Below the pieces are notes generated by a model. That model had not been told where the DNA came from and did no database searches. It was given only the letters and a program-made list of their open reading frames with translations. A stretch of 64,000 nt of DNA from VXYK01 sp965214565 (GTDB lineage: Bacteria; Actinomycetota; Acidimicrobiia; Acidimicrobiales; Aldehydirespiratoraceae), in assembly GCA_965214565.1 (NCBI GenBank), contig OZ243951.1:1240001-1304000 (forward strand), written 5' to 3'. A program made the position numbers and the translations under genes. Shown here in pieces: positions 8,173-17,223 of this stretch (within the stretch, counting starts at the first letter, position 1; each line of letters starts with the position of its first letter).

Positions 8173-10038
8173 ATGACTGCGTCGAGTCCGTTCCAGGTGA
8201 TGCACTCGATGACCGCGGACCGTTCCGGGATCGACGGCAAGCAGTTGAACAGGGACACACGGCTCCGTGTGCTCGCGTTCGCCCGCCCCTACCGGGGTGC
8301 CATCTTCGTGTATCTGTCGATCATCGTGGCGACGACTTTCCTCGGGCTGCTGCCGCCGCTGCTGATCCGTGAGATCTTCGATGTCGCGATCGTCGACAGC
8401 AACAGGGGTTACCTCAACCTCCTCTTCTTTGTGATGATCGGTTCCGCCGCCGCTGAGGCACTGCTGTCGCTGGTGGAACGTTGGCTCAGCTCGCGGATCG
8501 GTGAGGGACTGATCTTCGACTTGCGTGTGCGCCTCTTCGATCATGTGCAGCGAATGCCCCTCGCCTTCTTCACCCGCACCCAGACCGGTACCCTGATCAG
8601 CCGCCTCAACAACGACGTGATCGGCGCGCAGCGAGCCTTCACCGGCACTCTGGGAACTGTTGTCGGCAACTCGATCACACTGACCGGCACGTTGCTCGCC
8701 ATGCTGATCCTGGAATGGCGGTTGACGCTGCTGGCTATCATGATCCTCCCGGTCTTCGTGCTGCCTGCTCGGCGTGTCGGGGCCAGCCTGCAGGACATCA
8801 CCCGCGAGTCGATGACCGTCAACGCATCGATGAACAACACCATGACCGAGCGGTTCAATGTTGCCGGTGCCCTGCTCGTCAAGCTCTTCGGACGTCACGA
8901 CGCCGAGGCCACGGACTTCTCGGACCGGGCGGGTCGGGTTCGCGACATCGGTGTACGCAGCGCCATGTACAGCCGCGTCTTCCTAGTGGCATTGACGATG
9001 GTGGGGGCGGTCGGCACGGCGATCGTCTACTGGCTCGGCGGGCATCTCGTCATCGACGGCTCGATCACGATCGGCACGCTCACCGCGCTGGGGCTCTACA
9101 CGGTCCGGATCTATCTGCCTCTCACCAGCCTTTCCAATGCCCGGGTTGATGTGATGACCGCTTTTGTGAGCTTTGAGCGTGTGTTCGAGGTTCTCGACGC
9201 TCCAAATGCGATCGTCGATGCTCCCGACGCTGTGGAGTTGGTGGATCCGCAAGGGGAGGTGCGGTTCGATCACGTCTACTTCAGTTACCCCGACCCTCCC
9301 GAGGGGACACCGGCATCACTCGGCGGCGAAGAGTCGACTGCTTCTGTCGACGATGTGCTGAGCGACATCGACCTGACTGTGGCACCGGGCCAGATGGTTG
9401 CAATCGTCGGTCCGTCCGGCGCCGGCAAGACCACACTCACCTCGCTTGTCCCCCGCCTCTACGATGTGGGCGCCGGGACGATCACCGTCGACGGTCACGA
9501 TGTGCGGTCACTGACCCAGGACTCTCTGCGTCGCGCCATCGGGGTTGTGAGCCAGGACCCTCATCTGTTCCACGACACCGTCGCGATGAATCTGCGTTAT
9601 GCCGATACCACCGCCGGCCAAGCTGAGATCGAGGCGGCCTGTCGAGCGGCCCGCATCCACGATGTGATCGCGGCGCTGCCCGACGGGTACGACACGATCG
9701 TGGGCGAACGCGGTTATCGGCTGTCCGGCGGTGAGAAGCAACGCCTGGCCATCGCTCGAATGCTGCTCAAGAACCCGGCCGTCGTCGTGCTCGACGAGGC
9801 GACGAGCCATCTCGACACCGAGAACGAGGCCTACGTGCAGGAGGCGCTGGCCAACGCTCTGTCCGGTCGCACGTCGCTGGTGATCGCCCATCGCCTGTCG
9901 ACCATCACCGACGCAGACACCATCGTGGTGCTCGACAACGGGCATGTGGTCGAGACCGGCACACACGACGAGCTGCGCCGACAGGGAGGACTGTATGCCG
10001 AACTGTATGAGGGTCTGGTTCGGGCAGACCACCTCTGA
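8173..10038 (+). CDS. ABC-type exporter, fused membrane and ATPase domains
   Basis: A 621-residue half-transporter of the MsbA/MDR type acting in the cytoplasmic membrane, presumably as a dimer. The N-terminal six-helix domain spans about residues 35-330. The nucleotide-binding domain shows Walker A GPSGAGKTTL, Q-loop GVVSQDPHLF, signature LSGGEKQR, Walker B VVVLDEATSHLD and switch His in VIAHRLST. Its export substrate cannot be told. The gene is followed 61 bp later by serB, which has its own -10 element. Confidence 0.9.
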   Translation: MTASSPFQVMHSMTADRSGIDGKQLNRDTRLRVLAFARPYRGAIFVYLSIIVATTFLGLLPPLLIREIFDVAIVDSNRGYLNLLFFVMIGSAAAEALLSLVERWLSSRIGEGLIFDLRVRLFDHVQRMPLAFFTRTQTGTLISRLNNDVIGAQRAFTGTLGTVVGNSITLTGTLLAMLILEWRLTLLAIMILPVFVLPARRVGASLQDITRESMTVNASMNNTMTERFNVAGALLVKLFGRHDAEATDFSDRAGRVRDIGVRSAMYSRVFLVALTMVGAVGTAIVYWLGGHLVIDGSITIGTLTALGLYTVRIYLPLTSLSNARVDVMTAFVSFERVFEVLDAPNAIVDAPDAVELVDPQGEVRFDHVYFSYPDPPEGTPASLGGEESTASVDDVLSDIDLTVAPGQMVAIVGPSGAGKTTLTSLVPRLYDVGAGTITVDGHDVRSLTQDSLRRAIGVVSQDPHLFHDTVAMNLRYADTTAGQAEIEAACRAARIHDVIAALPDGYDTIVGERGYRLSGGEKQRLAIARMLLKNPAVVVLDEATSHLDTENEAYVQEALANALSGRTSLVIAHRLSTITDADTIVVLDNGHVVETGTHDELRRQGGLYAELYEGLVRADHL

Positions 10039-10085
10039 CGCTGTCTCCGTGCCTGCTGAGACCGCTCGTGCAGGGCACCAAGCCG

Positions 10086-10091
10086 TAGGCT
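10086..10091 (+). promoter_or_regulatory. -10 element in front of serB
   Basis: TAGGCT ends 8 nt before the GTG at 10100, the only start that lies behind a promoter-like element and before the conserved ACT domain. It supports choosing 10100 over an in-frame ATG at 9944 that would overlap the ABC gene. Confidence 0.5.
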
Positions 10092-10099
10092 GGTCACCC

Positions 10100-11428
10100 G
10101 TGGATACCGAAGCACACGCAGTCGACGCCGACACTCTGGACGAACGTGCCCTGGACGCCGACACTCTGGACGAACGTGCCCTGGACGAACGTGCCCCGGG
10201 CGAGCGCGCTCCGGCCGCCGGCGGATCGTCCGAGAGCGTTCTGGTGCGGGTCACCGGGCCCGACCACCCCGGGATCACCGCCGGGTTGATGAACGTGCTC
10301 GCCAAAGCCGGGGCCGAGGTGTTCGACATCGAGCAGACAGTGATCTGCGGCCAACTCACCCTGGGGTTGGCGGTGGAGGTGCCCCAGGGACGGGACCTGC
10401 TCAAGGACGTGTTGTTGTATGGATGGGAACAGGGTGTGGCGGTCGATTTCGACCTGGTTTCCAGCACCCCCCCGACACAGCTTCCCGGAACGGTCGTTAC
10501 CCTCCTCGGGCCGCACCTGAACCCGACGGAAGTCGGCGCTGCGGCGACCGCCATCGCCGACGCCGGGGCGAACATCGACCGGATCACACGCCTATCGCGT
10601 TTCCCGGTGATGAGCTACGAACTGTTGGTGCGCGACGGCGACGTGGGAACGCTCTGCTCCAACCTCATGCGGGTCGCCACGGAACATCGAACCATGGACG
10701 TCGCAGTCCAACCCGAGGGGATCGGGCGGCGGGCCCAGCGGCTCATCGTGCTCGACGTCGACTCGACGATGATCGCCGGCGAGGTGATCGACCTGCTTGC
10801 CGCCGAGGCTGGATGCCTCGAAGCAGTGCAGGAGATCACCGCTGAAGCAATGGCGGGCGTTCTGGACTTCGAAGTTTCGTTGCGCCAGCGTGTGGCTCTG
10901 CTGGCCGGGCTCGAAGAAACCGCTATCGAGCGGGCGCACGCCAACCTGCGCTACACCCCAGGCACCCGCACCTTCGTGCGCACCCTGCAGCGTCTGGGGT
11001 ACACGTTGGCGATCGTCTCGGGGGGCTTCACGGCGTTCACCGACCGGATAGCAGAGGACCTTCGCATTCATCATGCCCACGCCAACGTGCTGGAGATCGT
11101 CGACGGGAGATTGACTGGTGGGCTTGTCGGGCCGATCGTCGACCGTGCGCGCAAGGCGGCCCTGTTGAGGGAGATAGCGCAAGCCAACAACGTTCCGCTA
11201 TCGCAGGCGGTAGCTGTCGGCGACGGCGCCAACGATCTCGACATGCTCAGAGAAGCCGGTCTCGGAATCGCTTTCAACGCGAAACCGATCGTTTCTGAAG
11301 CCGCCGACACAGCGCTTACCGTCCCGTATCTCGACGCCATTCTGTTCGTTCTAGGCATCCGCCGCGAGGACGTGGAAGCCGCCGATCGCAGCGATAACAA
11401 CGGTAACGGCGACCACGGCCTCGTCTGA
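10100..11428 (+). CDS. serB: Phosphoserine phosphatase with two ACT domains
   Basis: About 442 residues. Catalyses the last step of serine biosynthesis, phosphoserine to serine. A low-complexity leader containing a duplicated ten-residue unit (DADTLDERAL) precedes two ACT domains: the first from about SVLVRVTGPDHPGITAGL, the second from about GTVVTLLGPHLNPTEVG. The HAD phosphatase core follows, with nucleophile motif VLDVDSTMIAGE, VSGGFTAFTD, and the metal motif VGDGANDLDML. The two-ACT layout is that of mycobacterial SerB2, where serine binding regulates activity. The start is placed at GTG 10100. The MFS gene begins 3 bp after the stop and is probably co-transcribed. Confidence 0.9.
   Translation: MDTEAHAVDADTLDERALDADTLDERALDERAPGERAPAAGGSSESVLVRVTGPDHPGITAGLMNVLAKAGAEVFDIEQTVICGQLTLGLAVEVPQGRDLLKDVLLYGWEQGVAVDFDLVSSTPPTQLPGTVVTLLGPHLNPTEVGAAATAIADAGANIDRITRLSRFPVMSYELLVRDGDVGTLCSNLMRVATEHRTMDVAVQPEGIGRRAQRLIVLDVDSTMIAGEVIDLLAAEAGCLEAVQEITAEAMAGVLDFEVSLRQRVALLAGLEETAIERAHANLRYTPGTRTFVRTLQRLGYTLAIVSGGFTAFTDRIAEDLRIHHAHANVLEIVDGRLTGGLVGPIVDRARKAALLREIAQANNVPLSQAVAVGDGANDLDMLREAGLGIAFNAKPIVSEAADTALTVPYLDAILFVLGIRREDVEAADRSDNNGNGDHGLV
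10124..10183 (+). repeat. Two perfect 30-bp direct repeats inside serB
   Basis: A 30-bp unit starting GACGCCGACACTCTGG occurs twice without mismatch at 10124-10153 and 10154-10183, followed by a partial third copy. It keeps the frame and encodes DADTLDERAL twice in the variable N-terminal leader of SerB, before the first ACT domain. Confidence 0.9.
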
Positions 11429-11431
11429 GCG

Positions 11432-12643
11432 GTGCGGCGCTTCGGCGACCCCGCCGGTAGCGGCCTGTCGGGCGCGGACCCGGCGAAACTGTTTCTGGCG
11501 ACCGCAGCTGTTCTGGCGGCCGGTACCAACGCAAAGTGGATCGTGTTCATGCCCCGCTTGGTCGACGACCTTCAACTTGAGCCCTACCAGTTGGCTTTGT
11601 TGGGCGTCGCGCTTGAACTGAGCGGTCTCCTCGGGGAGATCCCGACAGGTGCGCTCGCGGATCTGATCAGTCGTCGTCTGGCGATAATCTGCTCGTTCGT
11701 GGTCATGGGTCCGATCATGGCTCTGGCGGGGGTATTCGAGGGGATTTGGCTGATCGCTCTGACCCAGGTCGGCTGGGGGCTCGCCTGGACCCTCCACAGC
11801 GGTGCCGATGTGGCCTGGTTGACCGACGAACTGCGTGATGCGGATCGTGTTGACCGTCTCCTGATCACGCGGGCCAAGGTCCAGTTGGCCGCGAACGCCT
11901 TGGGGGTGCCGATAGCGCTCGTTGTTGTCGCTGCGACCACCCGCACAACTGCGATCGTGTTCGCCGGCGGGTTGATCTCGGTGTGGGGGCTGGTGCTGGC
12001 GATGACCATGCCCGAAACGGGTTTCTCGCGGACTACCAGGGCAGCCGCTGCAGAGTTCAAGCGTATTGTCGTGCTGGGCACGAAATTGACGGCTCGCACT
12101 CGGCCGTTGCGGCTTCTGGCGATCTCGTCGCTGTTCTTCGCGCTGGGTTCGGGGATCGTTGACCATCTCGACCTGGCCCGCCTGGTGGAGGTGGGTATTC
12201 CCAGCACCTTCGACGAGGTGGTCCTCTACGGGTTGCTCGCCCTGGTCCAGGCCGCTGTGGGGATCGTTCTAGTCCGTCTGGTCGAACGCCGTTTCATCGA
12301 AGCCCCGGCAGCTCTGGTGCTGTCATTGTTGATGCTGGGGGCGGGAGCGGCGGTAGCGGTGGTCGCCGGTGCCAGTGTGGGTTGGGTGGTCTTCGTGGGT
12401 CTGGTCATGCAGGAGGCGTTGCGGATGACGGCTGAACCGTTCATCACGATGATCACCAATGCCCACAGCGAATCGGAGGTTCGGGCGACGATGTTGTCGT
12501 TCATGAGCCAGGCCTATGCGACCGGCGAGATTCTCAGTGGCATCTCCCTCGGGGTGCTGGCCTCGGTTGCGGGGATCGGTCCGGCGTTCGCTGTCGGCGC
12601 AGCCATAGTGGTGCTCGGATCGGTGGTTTGCTCTCGCATCTGA
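11432..12643 (+). CDS. MFS transporter
   Basis: A 403-residue integral membrane protein with about 12 predicted hydrophobic spans. It has the major-facilitator arrangement, including a loop 2-3 segment GALADLISRRLAI resembling motif A (G-x-x-x-D-x-x-x-R-R). Substrate is unknown; relatives include drug and solute exporters. The GTG start lies 3 bp after the serB stop, so it is likely translated from the same transcript. The next gene has its own promoter-like element. Confidence 0.85.
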   Translation: MRRFGDPAGSGLSGADPAKLFLATAAVLAAGTNAKWIVFMPRLVDDLQLEPYQLALLGVALELSGLLGEIPTGALADLISRRLAIICSFVVMGPIMALAGVFEGIWLIALTQVGWGLAWTLHSGADVAWLTDELRDADRVDRLLITRAKVQLAANALGVPIALVVVAATTRTTAIVFAGGLISVWGLVLAMTMPETGFSRTTRAAAAEFKRIVVLGTKLTARTRPLRLLAISSLFFALGSGIVDHLDLARLVEVGIPSTFDEVVLYGLLALVQAAVGIVLVRLVERRFIEAPAALVLSLLMLGAGAAVAVVAGASVGWVVFVGLVMQEALRMTAEPFITMITNAHSESEVRATMLSFMSQAYATGEILSGISLGVLASVAGIGPAFAVGAAIVVLGSVVCSRI

Positions 12644-12674
12644 TCGGCGATGCACCACTGTCACTAGGGGGGAG

Positions 12675-12680
12675 TACGGT
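12675..12680 (+). promoter_or_regulatory. -10 element in front of xseA
   Basis: TACGGT ends 7 nt before the GTG at 12688, which fixes the xseA start at 12688 rather than an upstream in-frame codon at 12628 inside the MFS gene. Confidence 0.55.
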
Positions 12681-12687
12681 CCACAGG

Positions 12688-14127
12688 GTGAATCAGTCCA
12701 CTCTCACGGTCGGTGAGCTCTGCACCCTCATTCGTGTGGTCATCGAGGAGACGATGCCCGACGATGTCTGGGTGGAGGGCGAGATCAGCGGACTCCACCG
12801 AGCCCGCAACGGCCATGTGTACTTCGATCTGATCGAGCCCGGGGAGGCCCCGGGGGCGAGTGCTGCTGCAACTGTGCCGGTGGTGCTTTTCCGAGACACC
12901 CGGGACCGTGTCAACCGGCTGCTCAAGAGGCACGGCGACCCGATCCGCATGAGCGACGGAGTCTCGGTTCGCATCCAGGGCCGGGTTGACTACTACCCGC
13001 CTTCGGGTCGGGTGCAACTGCGCATGTCGTCCATCGACCCGACTTTCACGTTGGGCCGCCTCACTGCCCATAGAGATGCTCTCTTGGCTGCTCTGTCGGC
13101 TGAGGGGGTCTTGCGGGCCAACGCTGCTCGGCGCTGGGTTCCGGTACCTCTTCGTGTCGGCTTGGTGACATCCGTCGGTAGCGCCGCTCACGCCGATATT
13201 TTCCGCGTGTTGGAGCAGTCTGGATTTGCGTTCACTGTCGTGCAGGTCGACACACCGGTGCAGGGGGCGGGTGCGGAGGTGCCGGTCGCTGCGGCGATCT
13301 CGGCCGCTGACTCCGCCGAGGTCGATGTGCTGCTCGTGGCCCGCGGCGGGGGTTCCAAGACCGATCTGGCTGTTTTTGACCACGAGCGGGTGGCACGGGC
13401 GATCACCTCCGCTCGGGTGCCGGTGGTCACGGGCATCGGCCATGACATCGACCGCAGCGTCGCGGACGAGGTCGCGCACACTTCCACCGCCACTCCCACC
13501 GCAGCTGCCCAATTCGTGGTTGTGCGGGTTGAGCACTGGCTCGACCGATTGTCAGACCACGAAAGGCATCTCGTGGCTGCCGGTCGGCGGGCCGTGCAAC
13601 GTGCTGATCAGCGCTTGGAGACGGTCCGATCCGGTGTGTCTGTGTCGACCCGCAACGTTCTGGGCCGCCGCGATCGACAGTTGACGGTGCACTGCAGACA
13701 ACTCGCGAAGACAGCGCGTTCGGTGGAGCGGCGAGCCCTCGGCCAGATCGCACGAGGGGTCGCTCGACTTGATGTGGCACAGCGGCACGGACTGACCATC
13801 GCCGCACGCCGGGTTGATGCCGCGGCGGCGCAGGTGCGTGCTCTGGACCCGGCAGCGGCGCTGGCGAGGGGCTGGTCGATCACCCGCGACGGTGATGGCC
13901 GGATTGTGCGGTCAGCAAACGCTGTCGAGCCCGGCGATGCCGTGACCACGCAACTGGTCGACGGCGTCCTCACCGGTACCATCACCGCCCGGACGCACGC
14001 TGCCCGACCACACCCTGCCCGACCACACGCTGCCCGTCCACACGCTGCCCATCCACACGCTGCCCGACCACACGCTGCGAATACCGATCACAGGAATACG
14101 AGCGGGAATTCAGAGGAGACCAAATGA
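12688..14127 (+). CDS. xseA: Exodeoxyribonuclease VII large subunit
   Basis: About 479 residues. Catalytic subunit of exonuclease VII, which degrades single-stranded DNA from both ends to oligonucleotides and works with many copies of XseB. The OB-fold (TVGELCTLIR, VWVEGEISGL) occupies about residues 5-105. The nuclease region carries VGLVTSVGSAAHADI, LLVARGGGS and VVTGIGHDID. A long helical C-terminal part follows. The tail is unusual: five 15-bp repeats encode a His-Ala-Ala-Arg-Pro-like series. The last 4 bp overlap the xseB start. Confidence 0.93.
   Translation: MNQSTLTVGELCTLIRVVIEETMPDDVWVEGEISGLHRARNGHVYFDLIEPGEAPGASAAATVPVVLFRDTRDRVNRLLKRHGDPIRMSDGVSVRIQGRVDYYPPSGRVQLRMSSIDPTFTLGRLTAHRDALLAALSAEGVLRANAARRWVPVPLRVGLVTSVGSAAHADIFRVLEQSGFAFTVVQVDTPVQGAGAEVPVAAAISAADSAEVDVLLVARGGGSKTDLAVFDHERVARAITSARVPVVTGIGHDIDRSVADEVAHTSTATPTAAAQFVVVRVEHWLDRLSDHERHLVAAGRRAVQRADQRLETVRSGVSVSTRNVLGRRDRQLTVHCRQLAKTARSVERRALGQIARGVARLDVAQRHGLTIAARRVDAAAAQVRALDPAAALARGWSITRDGDGRIVRSANAVEPGDAVTTQLVDGVLTGTITARTHAARPHPARPHAARPHAAHPHAARPHAANTDHRNTSGNSEETK
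13996..14070 (+). repeat. Tandem 15-bp repeat in the 3' end of xseA
   Basis: Five near-identical 15-bp copies of CACGCTGCCCGACCA (13996, 14011, 14026, 14041, 14056) and a degenerate sixth at 14071. They keep the frame and encode a basic HAARP-type repeat, with HPARP and HAAHP variants, at the C-terminus of the exonuclease subunit. Confidence 0.9.
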
Positions 14128-14423
14128 ACGACATCCAGGCAGAGCACGACGGCGGCGATATTGGGGAGGGCAGCGAAGAGACGATCGGCTACGCCGACGC
14201 CATGGCGGAACTCGAACAGATCCTGCGTGACCTGGAGGGCGACGACCTCGACGTCGACATGCTGGCGTCGCGCGTCGAGCGCGCTTCTTTCCTTATCGGA
14301 CTGTGCCGCACCCGAATCGGCGCTGCCCGGGTGCAGGTCGAGCGGGTCGTCGCCAACCTCGACAGCGATGACGACGAGTACGACCTCGAAGCCGATTCCG
14401 AAGCGGAAGTCGGCGGCGACTAG
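14124..14423 (+). CDS. xseB: Exodeoxyribonuclease VII small subunit
   Basis: A 99-residue XseB protein that binds the large subunit. The conserved core is YADAMAELEQILRDLEGDD and the following helix with VDMLASRVERA, a short coiled-coil pair. The acidic C-terminal tail (DSDDDEYDLEADSE) is longer than needed for the fold. It starts with ATG overlapping the xseA stop and has GAGGAG upstream inside xseA. Confidence 0.92.
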   Translation: MNDIQAEHDGGDIGEGSEETIGYADAMAELEQILRDLEGDDLDVDMLASRVERASFLIGLCRTRIGAARVQVERVVANLDSDDDEYDLEADSEAEVGGD

Positions 14424-14425
14424 CC

Positions 14426-15499
14426 GTGGCGAGACCCGCGCCGCCGCAACTCCTGGCCGTCGCAGCCAAGGTCGACGCAGCACTGAGCGACCTGTTCGAG
14501 GATGAACGCGACACATGGGCCGATCTCAACGCAGCATTGGATGTGCCCCTGGCCGATCTTGCTGGTTTCGTGGCGCGCGGCGGGAAACGGATCCGCCCCG
14601 CCTACTGTCACTGGGGTTGGGTGACTGCGGGCGGCGATCCATCCGGCGACGGTGCGGTCGCGGGCGGATGTGCTCTGGAACTACTCCACGCCTTTGCCCT
14701 GATCCACGACGATGTGATGGACGGATCTTCAACACGCAGATCCTCACCAACCGTATGGGCCCGTTACCTCCAGCGCCATCGGGAGGGTTCGCTGCGGGGC
14801 GAGGCCAGACGGTTCGCCGAGGCCGCTGCTGTCCTGGTGGGCGACATTGCCATTGTCATGGCCGACCGGACCCTGGGGGACACGACGCCTGAGGTGCGTC
14901 GAGTCTGGGACGCTCTTCGCACCGAGCTGAACATGGGCCAGTACCTCGACGTGGTCGGCGCCGCTTCGGGCGGGGTCTCGGTTGCCGACGCCCGCACGAT
15001 CGTGCGCCACAAGACTGCCGGTTACACCATCGTTCGGCCCCTCCAACTCGGCGCGGCGCTGGCTGGCCGAGTCGATCTGGATGAAAGGTTGTCCGCTCAC
15101 GGGCTGCCGCTCGGTGTCGCCTTCCAGTTGCGTGACGACATGCTCGGGGTTTTTGGGGAACCCGAACGCACCGGCAAGCCGGTCGGTGATGATCTGCGTG
15201 AGGGGAAGCCGACCGTTTTGTTGGCGTTGGCCCGCTCCGCTGCCGACGAGACCCAGCGGTCGGTGCTCGCCACGGTGGGCACCACAGCGCACGCCGACGG
15301 CGGCGGGGACCTGAGCGATGACCACATCGCCGCTGTCCAGGAGGTGATGATCGAGACGGGAGCGGTGGCGGCCGTGGAAGCTGAGATCGATCAGCTGCTG
15401 GTCAGTTCTCTCGAAGCGATCGACGACCTGCCTGACATCAACGGCAGCCACGCGGCCCTTTGTGCGCTGGCCGACTTCGTGGTCGACCGCGACACCTGA
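14426..15499 (+). CDS. Polyprenyl (geranylgeranyl/farnesyl) diphosphate synthase
   Basis: A 357-residue trans-isoprenyl diphosphate synthase, extending allylic diphosphates with isopentenyl diphosphate for isoprenoid lipids, quinones or carotenoids. The first aspartate-rich motif is in ALIHDDVMDGSSTRR (about residues 91-105). GGKRIRPAYC, MGQYLDV and the second aspartate motif QLRDDMLGVFG follow. The second motif has the short DDxxx form seen in several actinobacterial enzymes. Product chain length cannot be fixed by eye. The GTG start lies 3 bp after xseB, so it is probably the third gene of that operon. Confidence 0.9.
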   Translation: MARPAPPQLLAVAAKVDAALSDLFEDERDTWADLNAALDVPLADLAGFVARGGKRIRPAYCHWGWVTAGGDPSGDGAVAGGCALELLHAFALIHDDVMDGSSTRRSSPTVWARYLQRHREGSLRGEARRFAEAAAVLVGDIAIVMADRTLGDTTPEVRRVWDALRTELNMGQYLDVVGAASGGVSVADARTIVRHKTAGYTIVRPLQLGAALAGRVDLDERLSAHGLPLGVAFQLRDDMLGVFGEPERTGKPVGDDLREGKPTVLLALARSAADETQRSVLATVGTTAHADGGGDLSDDHIAAVQEVMIETGAVAAVEAEIDQLLVSSLEAIDDLPDINGSHAALCALADFVVDRDT

Positions 15500-15539
15500 G
15501 AGCCCCGCACGGTCGCAGCAAGGCCGGCGGAGGTCTTGG

Positions 15540-15617
15540 GCAAGCAGAGGGCTAAGCAAGCAGAGGGCTAAGCAAGCAGAGGGCCTTAGCAAGCAGAGGG
15601 CTAAGCAAGCAGAGGGC
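15540..15617 (+). repeat. Five direct repeats upstream of prfC
   Basis: GCAAGCAGAGGGC occurs at 15540, 15556, 15572, 15589 and 15605, spaced 16 or 17 bp, joined by GCTAA or CCTTA linkers that can pair with each other. The array ends directly at the TAGCCT -10 element of prfC. It could be an operator array, a slippage-prone spacer, or simple repeat expansion. Confidence 0.9.
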
Positions 15618-15619
15618 CT

Positions 15620-15625
15620 TAGCCT
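15620..15625 (+). promoter_or_regulatory. -10 element of a probable leaderless prfC promoter
   Basis: TAGCCT ends 6 nt before the GTG at 15632, immediately after the direct-repeat array. No ribosome binding site is visible. Confidence 0.6.
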
Positions 15626-15631
15626 GTAACG

Positions 15632-17209
15632 GTGGCTGATCTTGAGACCGAAGCACAGCGCCGCAGAACGTTCGCCATCATCTCTCACCCCGACGCCGGG
15701 AAAACAACGCTGACGGAGAAGTTCCTGCTGTACGGGGGCGCCCTGACCTCAGGTGCCGGGTCGGTCAGAGCGAAGGGCACAGGCCGTTCCACGACCTCGG
15801 ACTGGATGGAGCTCGAGCAACAGCGCGGCATCTCGATCAGCTCGACCGTGTTGCAGTTCACGTACCGGGACTGTGTCCTCAACCTACTCGACACCCCCGG
15901 ACACCGCGACTTCTCAGAGGACACCTACCGAGTGCTGGCCGCCACCGATGCCGCCATCATGGTGCTCGATGGTTCCAAGGGCATCGAAAATCAGACCCGC
16001 AAACTGTTCGAGGTCTGCCGTGACCGGGAGATCCCGATCGTCACATTCATCAACAAGTGGGACCGCCCGAGTCGCGACCCGTTGGGGCTGCTCGATGAGA
16101 TCGAGGAGCAGTTGATCCTCGAACCGGTACCGATCACCTGGCCGGTCGGCGACGGCGACCGGTTCAGGGGTTTGATCGAACGTCGCGGCGGCAGCTTTCT
16201 GCGTTTCACTCGCACGGCCAGGGGCGCTACCGAAGCTCCAGAAGAAATCGTCGATTCTGACCGGGCAGCGCAGGAGGAAGGGGTTCTCTGGACTGAGGCG
16301 CGCGACGGTGTCGAACTTCTCGACACCGTTGGCCGCGAATTCGAGTCGAAGCTGTTCGAGTCGGGGGAGTTGTCGCCCGTCTTCTTCGGGTCGGCGCTCA
16401 CCAACTTCGGGGTAAGGCTGCTGCTTGACGCGATGGTCGATCTGGTTCCGTCGCCCACTCCGCGCCACGACAAGGCCGGTGAACCTCGTGCCCTTGCTGA
16501 TCCGTTCTCAGCAATCGTGTTCAAAGTGCAGGCCAACACTGATCGCAACCATCGCGACCGAATGGCTTTCCTGCGGGTCTGTTCAGGGAGATTCGAACGG
16601 GGCATGGTTGTCACACATGGGCCGACCGGCAAGCCTTTCGCCACAAAGTACGCCCAGTCGGTCACTGGGCGTGACCGCGAGACGGTCGAGGAGGCATACC
16701 CGGGTGACGTGGTCGGCCTAGTCAACGCCAACGAGTTCAGGGTCGGCGATGCGGTCTACGTCGAATCTCCGGTTCGCTGGCCTGACATGCCGGCATTCGC
16801 GCCGTCGCATTTCCGGGTGGCACGCACGCTCGACACTTCCAAAACCAAACAATTCCGCCGAGGCATCAGCCAACTCGACGAGGAGGGCGTAGTTCAAGTC
16901 CTGCGAGAACCCGAAGTTGGCGATCAGGCGCCTATCCTCGCCGCGGTTGGACCGTTGCAGTTCGAAGTCGCGACTCATCGCCTCGAGAACGAGTTTGGTG
17001 CACCGGTTGAGTTGAATCCCTGCTCTTGGACCACCGCACGCATCACCGATGAACCGTCCGCTCTCAAGCTTCGCCAAATGAGCGGCGTGACAGTGGCGAA
17101 CCGTTCGGACGGCGAGATGCTGGCCCTGTTCGAGAGCCCGTATTGGCTGCAACGACTAGAGGCGGACCAGCCCGAGTTGACCTTGACGAGACTAATCGCC
17201 GAGGGCTGA
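15632..17209 (+). CDS. prfC: Peptide chain release factor 3
   Basis: A 525-residue translational GTPase that recycles RF1 and RF2 from terminated ribosomes. The G1 motif is ISHPDAGKTTLTEK. Switch and G3 follow in RGISISSTV and LLDTPGHRDFSEDTYR, and G4 is FINKWDR. The DFSED.YR stretch after the DTPGH motif separates RF3 from EF-G. Length fits RF3 (about 525-530). Preceded by the five-copy repeat array and followed 14 bp later by a ferredoxin gene with its own -10 element. Confidence 0.95.
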   Translation: MADLETEAQRRRTFAIISHPDAGKTTLTEKFLLYGGALTSGAGSVRAKGTGRSTTSDWMELEQQRGISISSTVLQFTYRDCVLNLLDTPGHRDFSEDTYRVLAATDAAIMVLDGSKGIENQTRKLFEVCRDREIPIVTFINKWDRPSRDPLGLLDEIEEQLILEPVPITWPVGDGDRFRGLIERRGGSFLRFTRTARGATEAPEEIVDSDRAAQEEGVLWTEARDGVELLDTVGREFESKLFESGELSPVFFGSALTNFGVRLLLDAMVDLVPSPTPRHDKAGEPRALADPFSAIVFKVQANTDRNHRDRMAFLRVCSGRFERGMVVTHGPTGKPFATKYAQSVTGRDRETVEEAYPGDVVGLVNANEFRVGDAVYVESPVRWPDMPAFAPSHFRVARTLDTSKTKQFRRGISQLDEEGVVQVLREPEVGDQAPILAAVGPLQFEVATHRLENEFGAPVELNPCSWTTARITDEPSALKLRQMSGVTVANRSDGEMLALFESPYWLQRLEADQPELTLTRLIAEG

Positions 17210-17211
17210 TC

Positions 17212-17217
17212 TAGGGT
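17212..17217 (+). promoter_or_regulatory. -10 element in front of the ferredoxin gene
   Basis: TAGGGT ends 6 nt before the ATG at 17224, overlapping the end of the prfC stop region. Confidence 0.55.
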
Positions 17218-17223
17218 GCTGGA

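Noticed and set aside
15540..15617. Possible CRISPR array
   Set aside because: Units are 16-17 bp with no unique spacers; it is a simple tandem repeat. The same applies to 13996-14070, which is coding.
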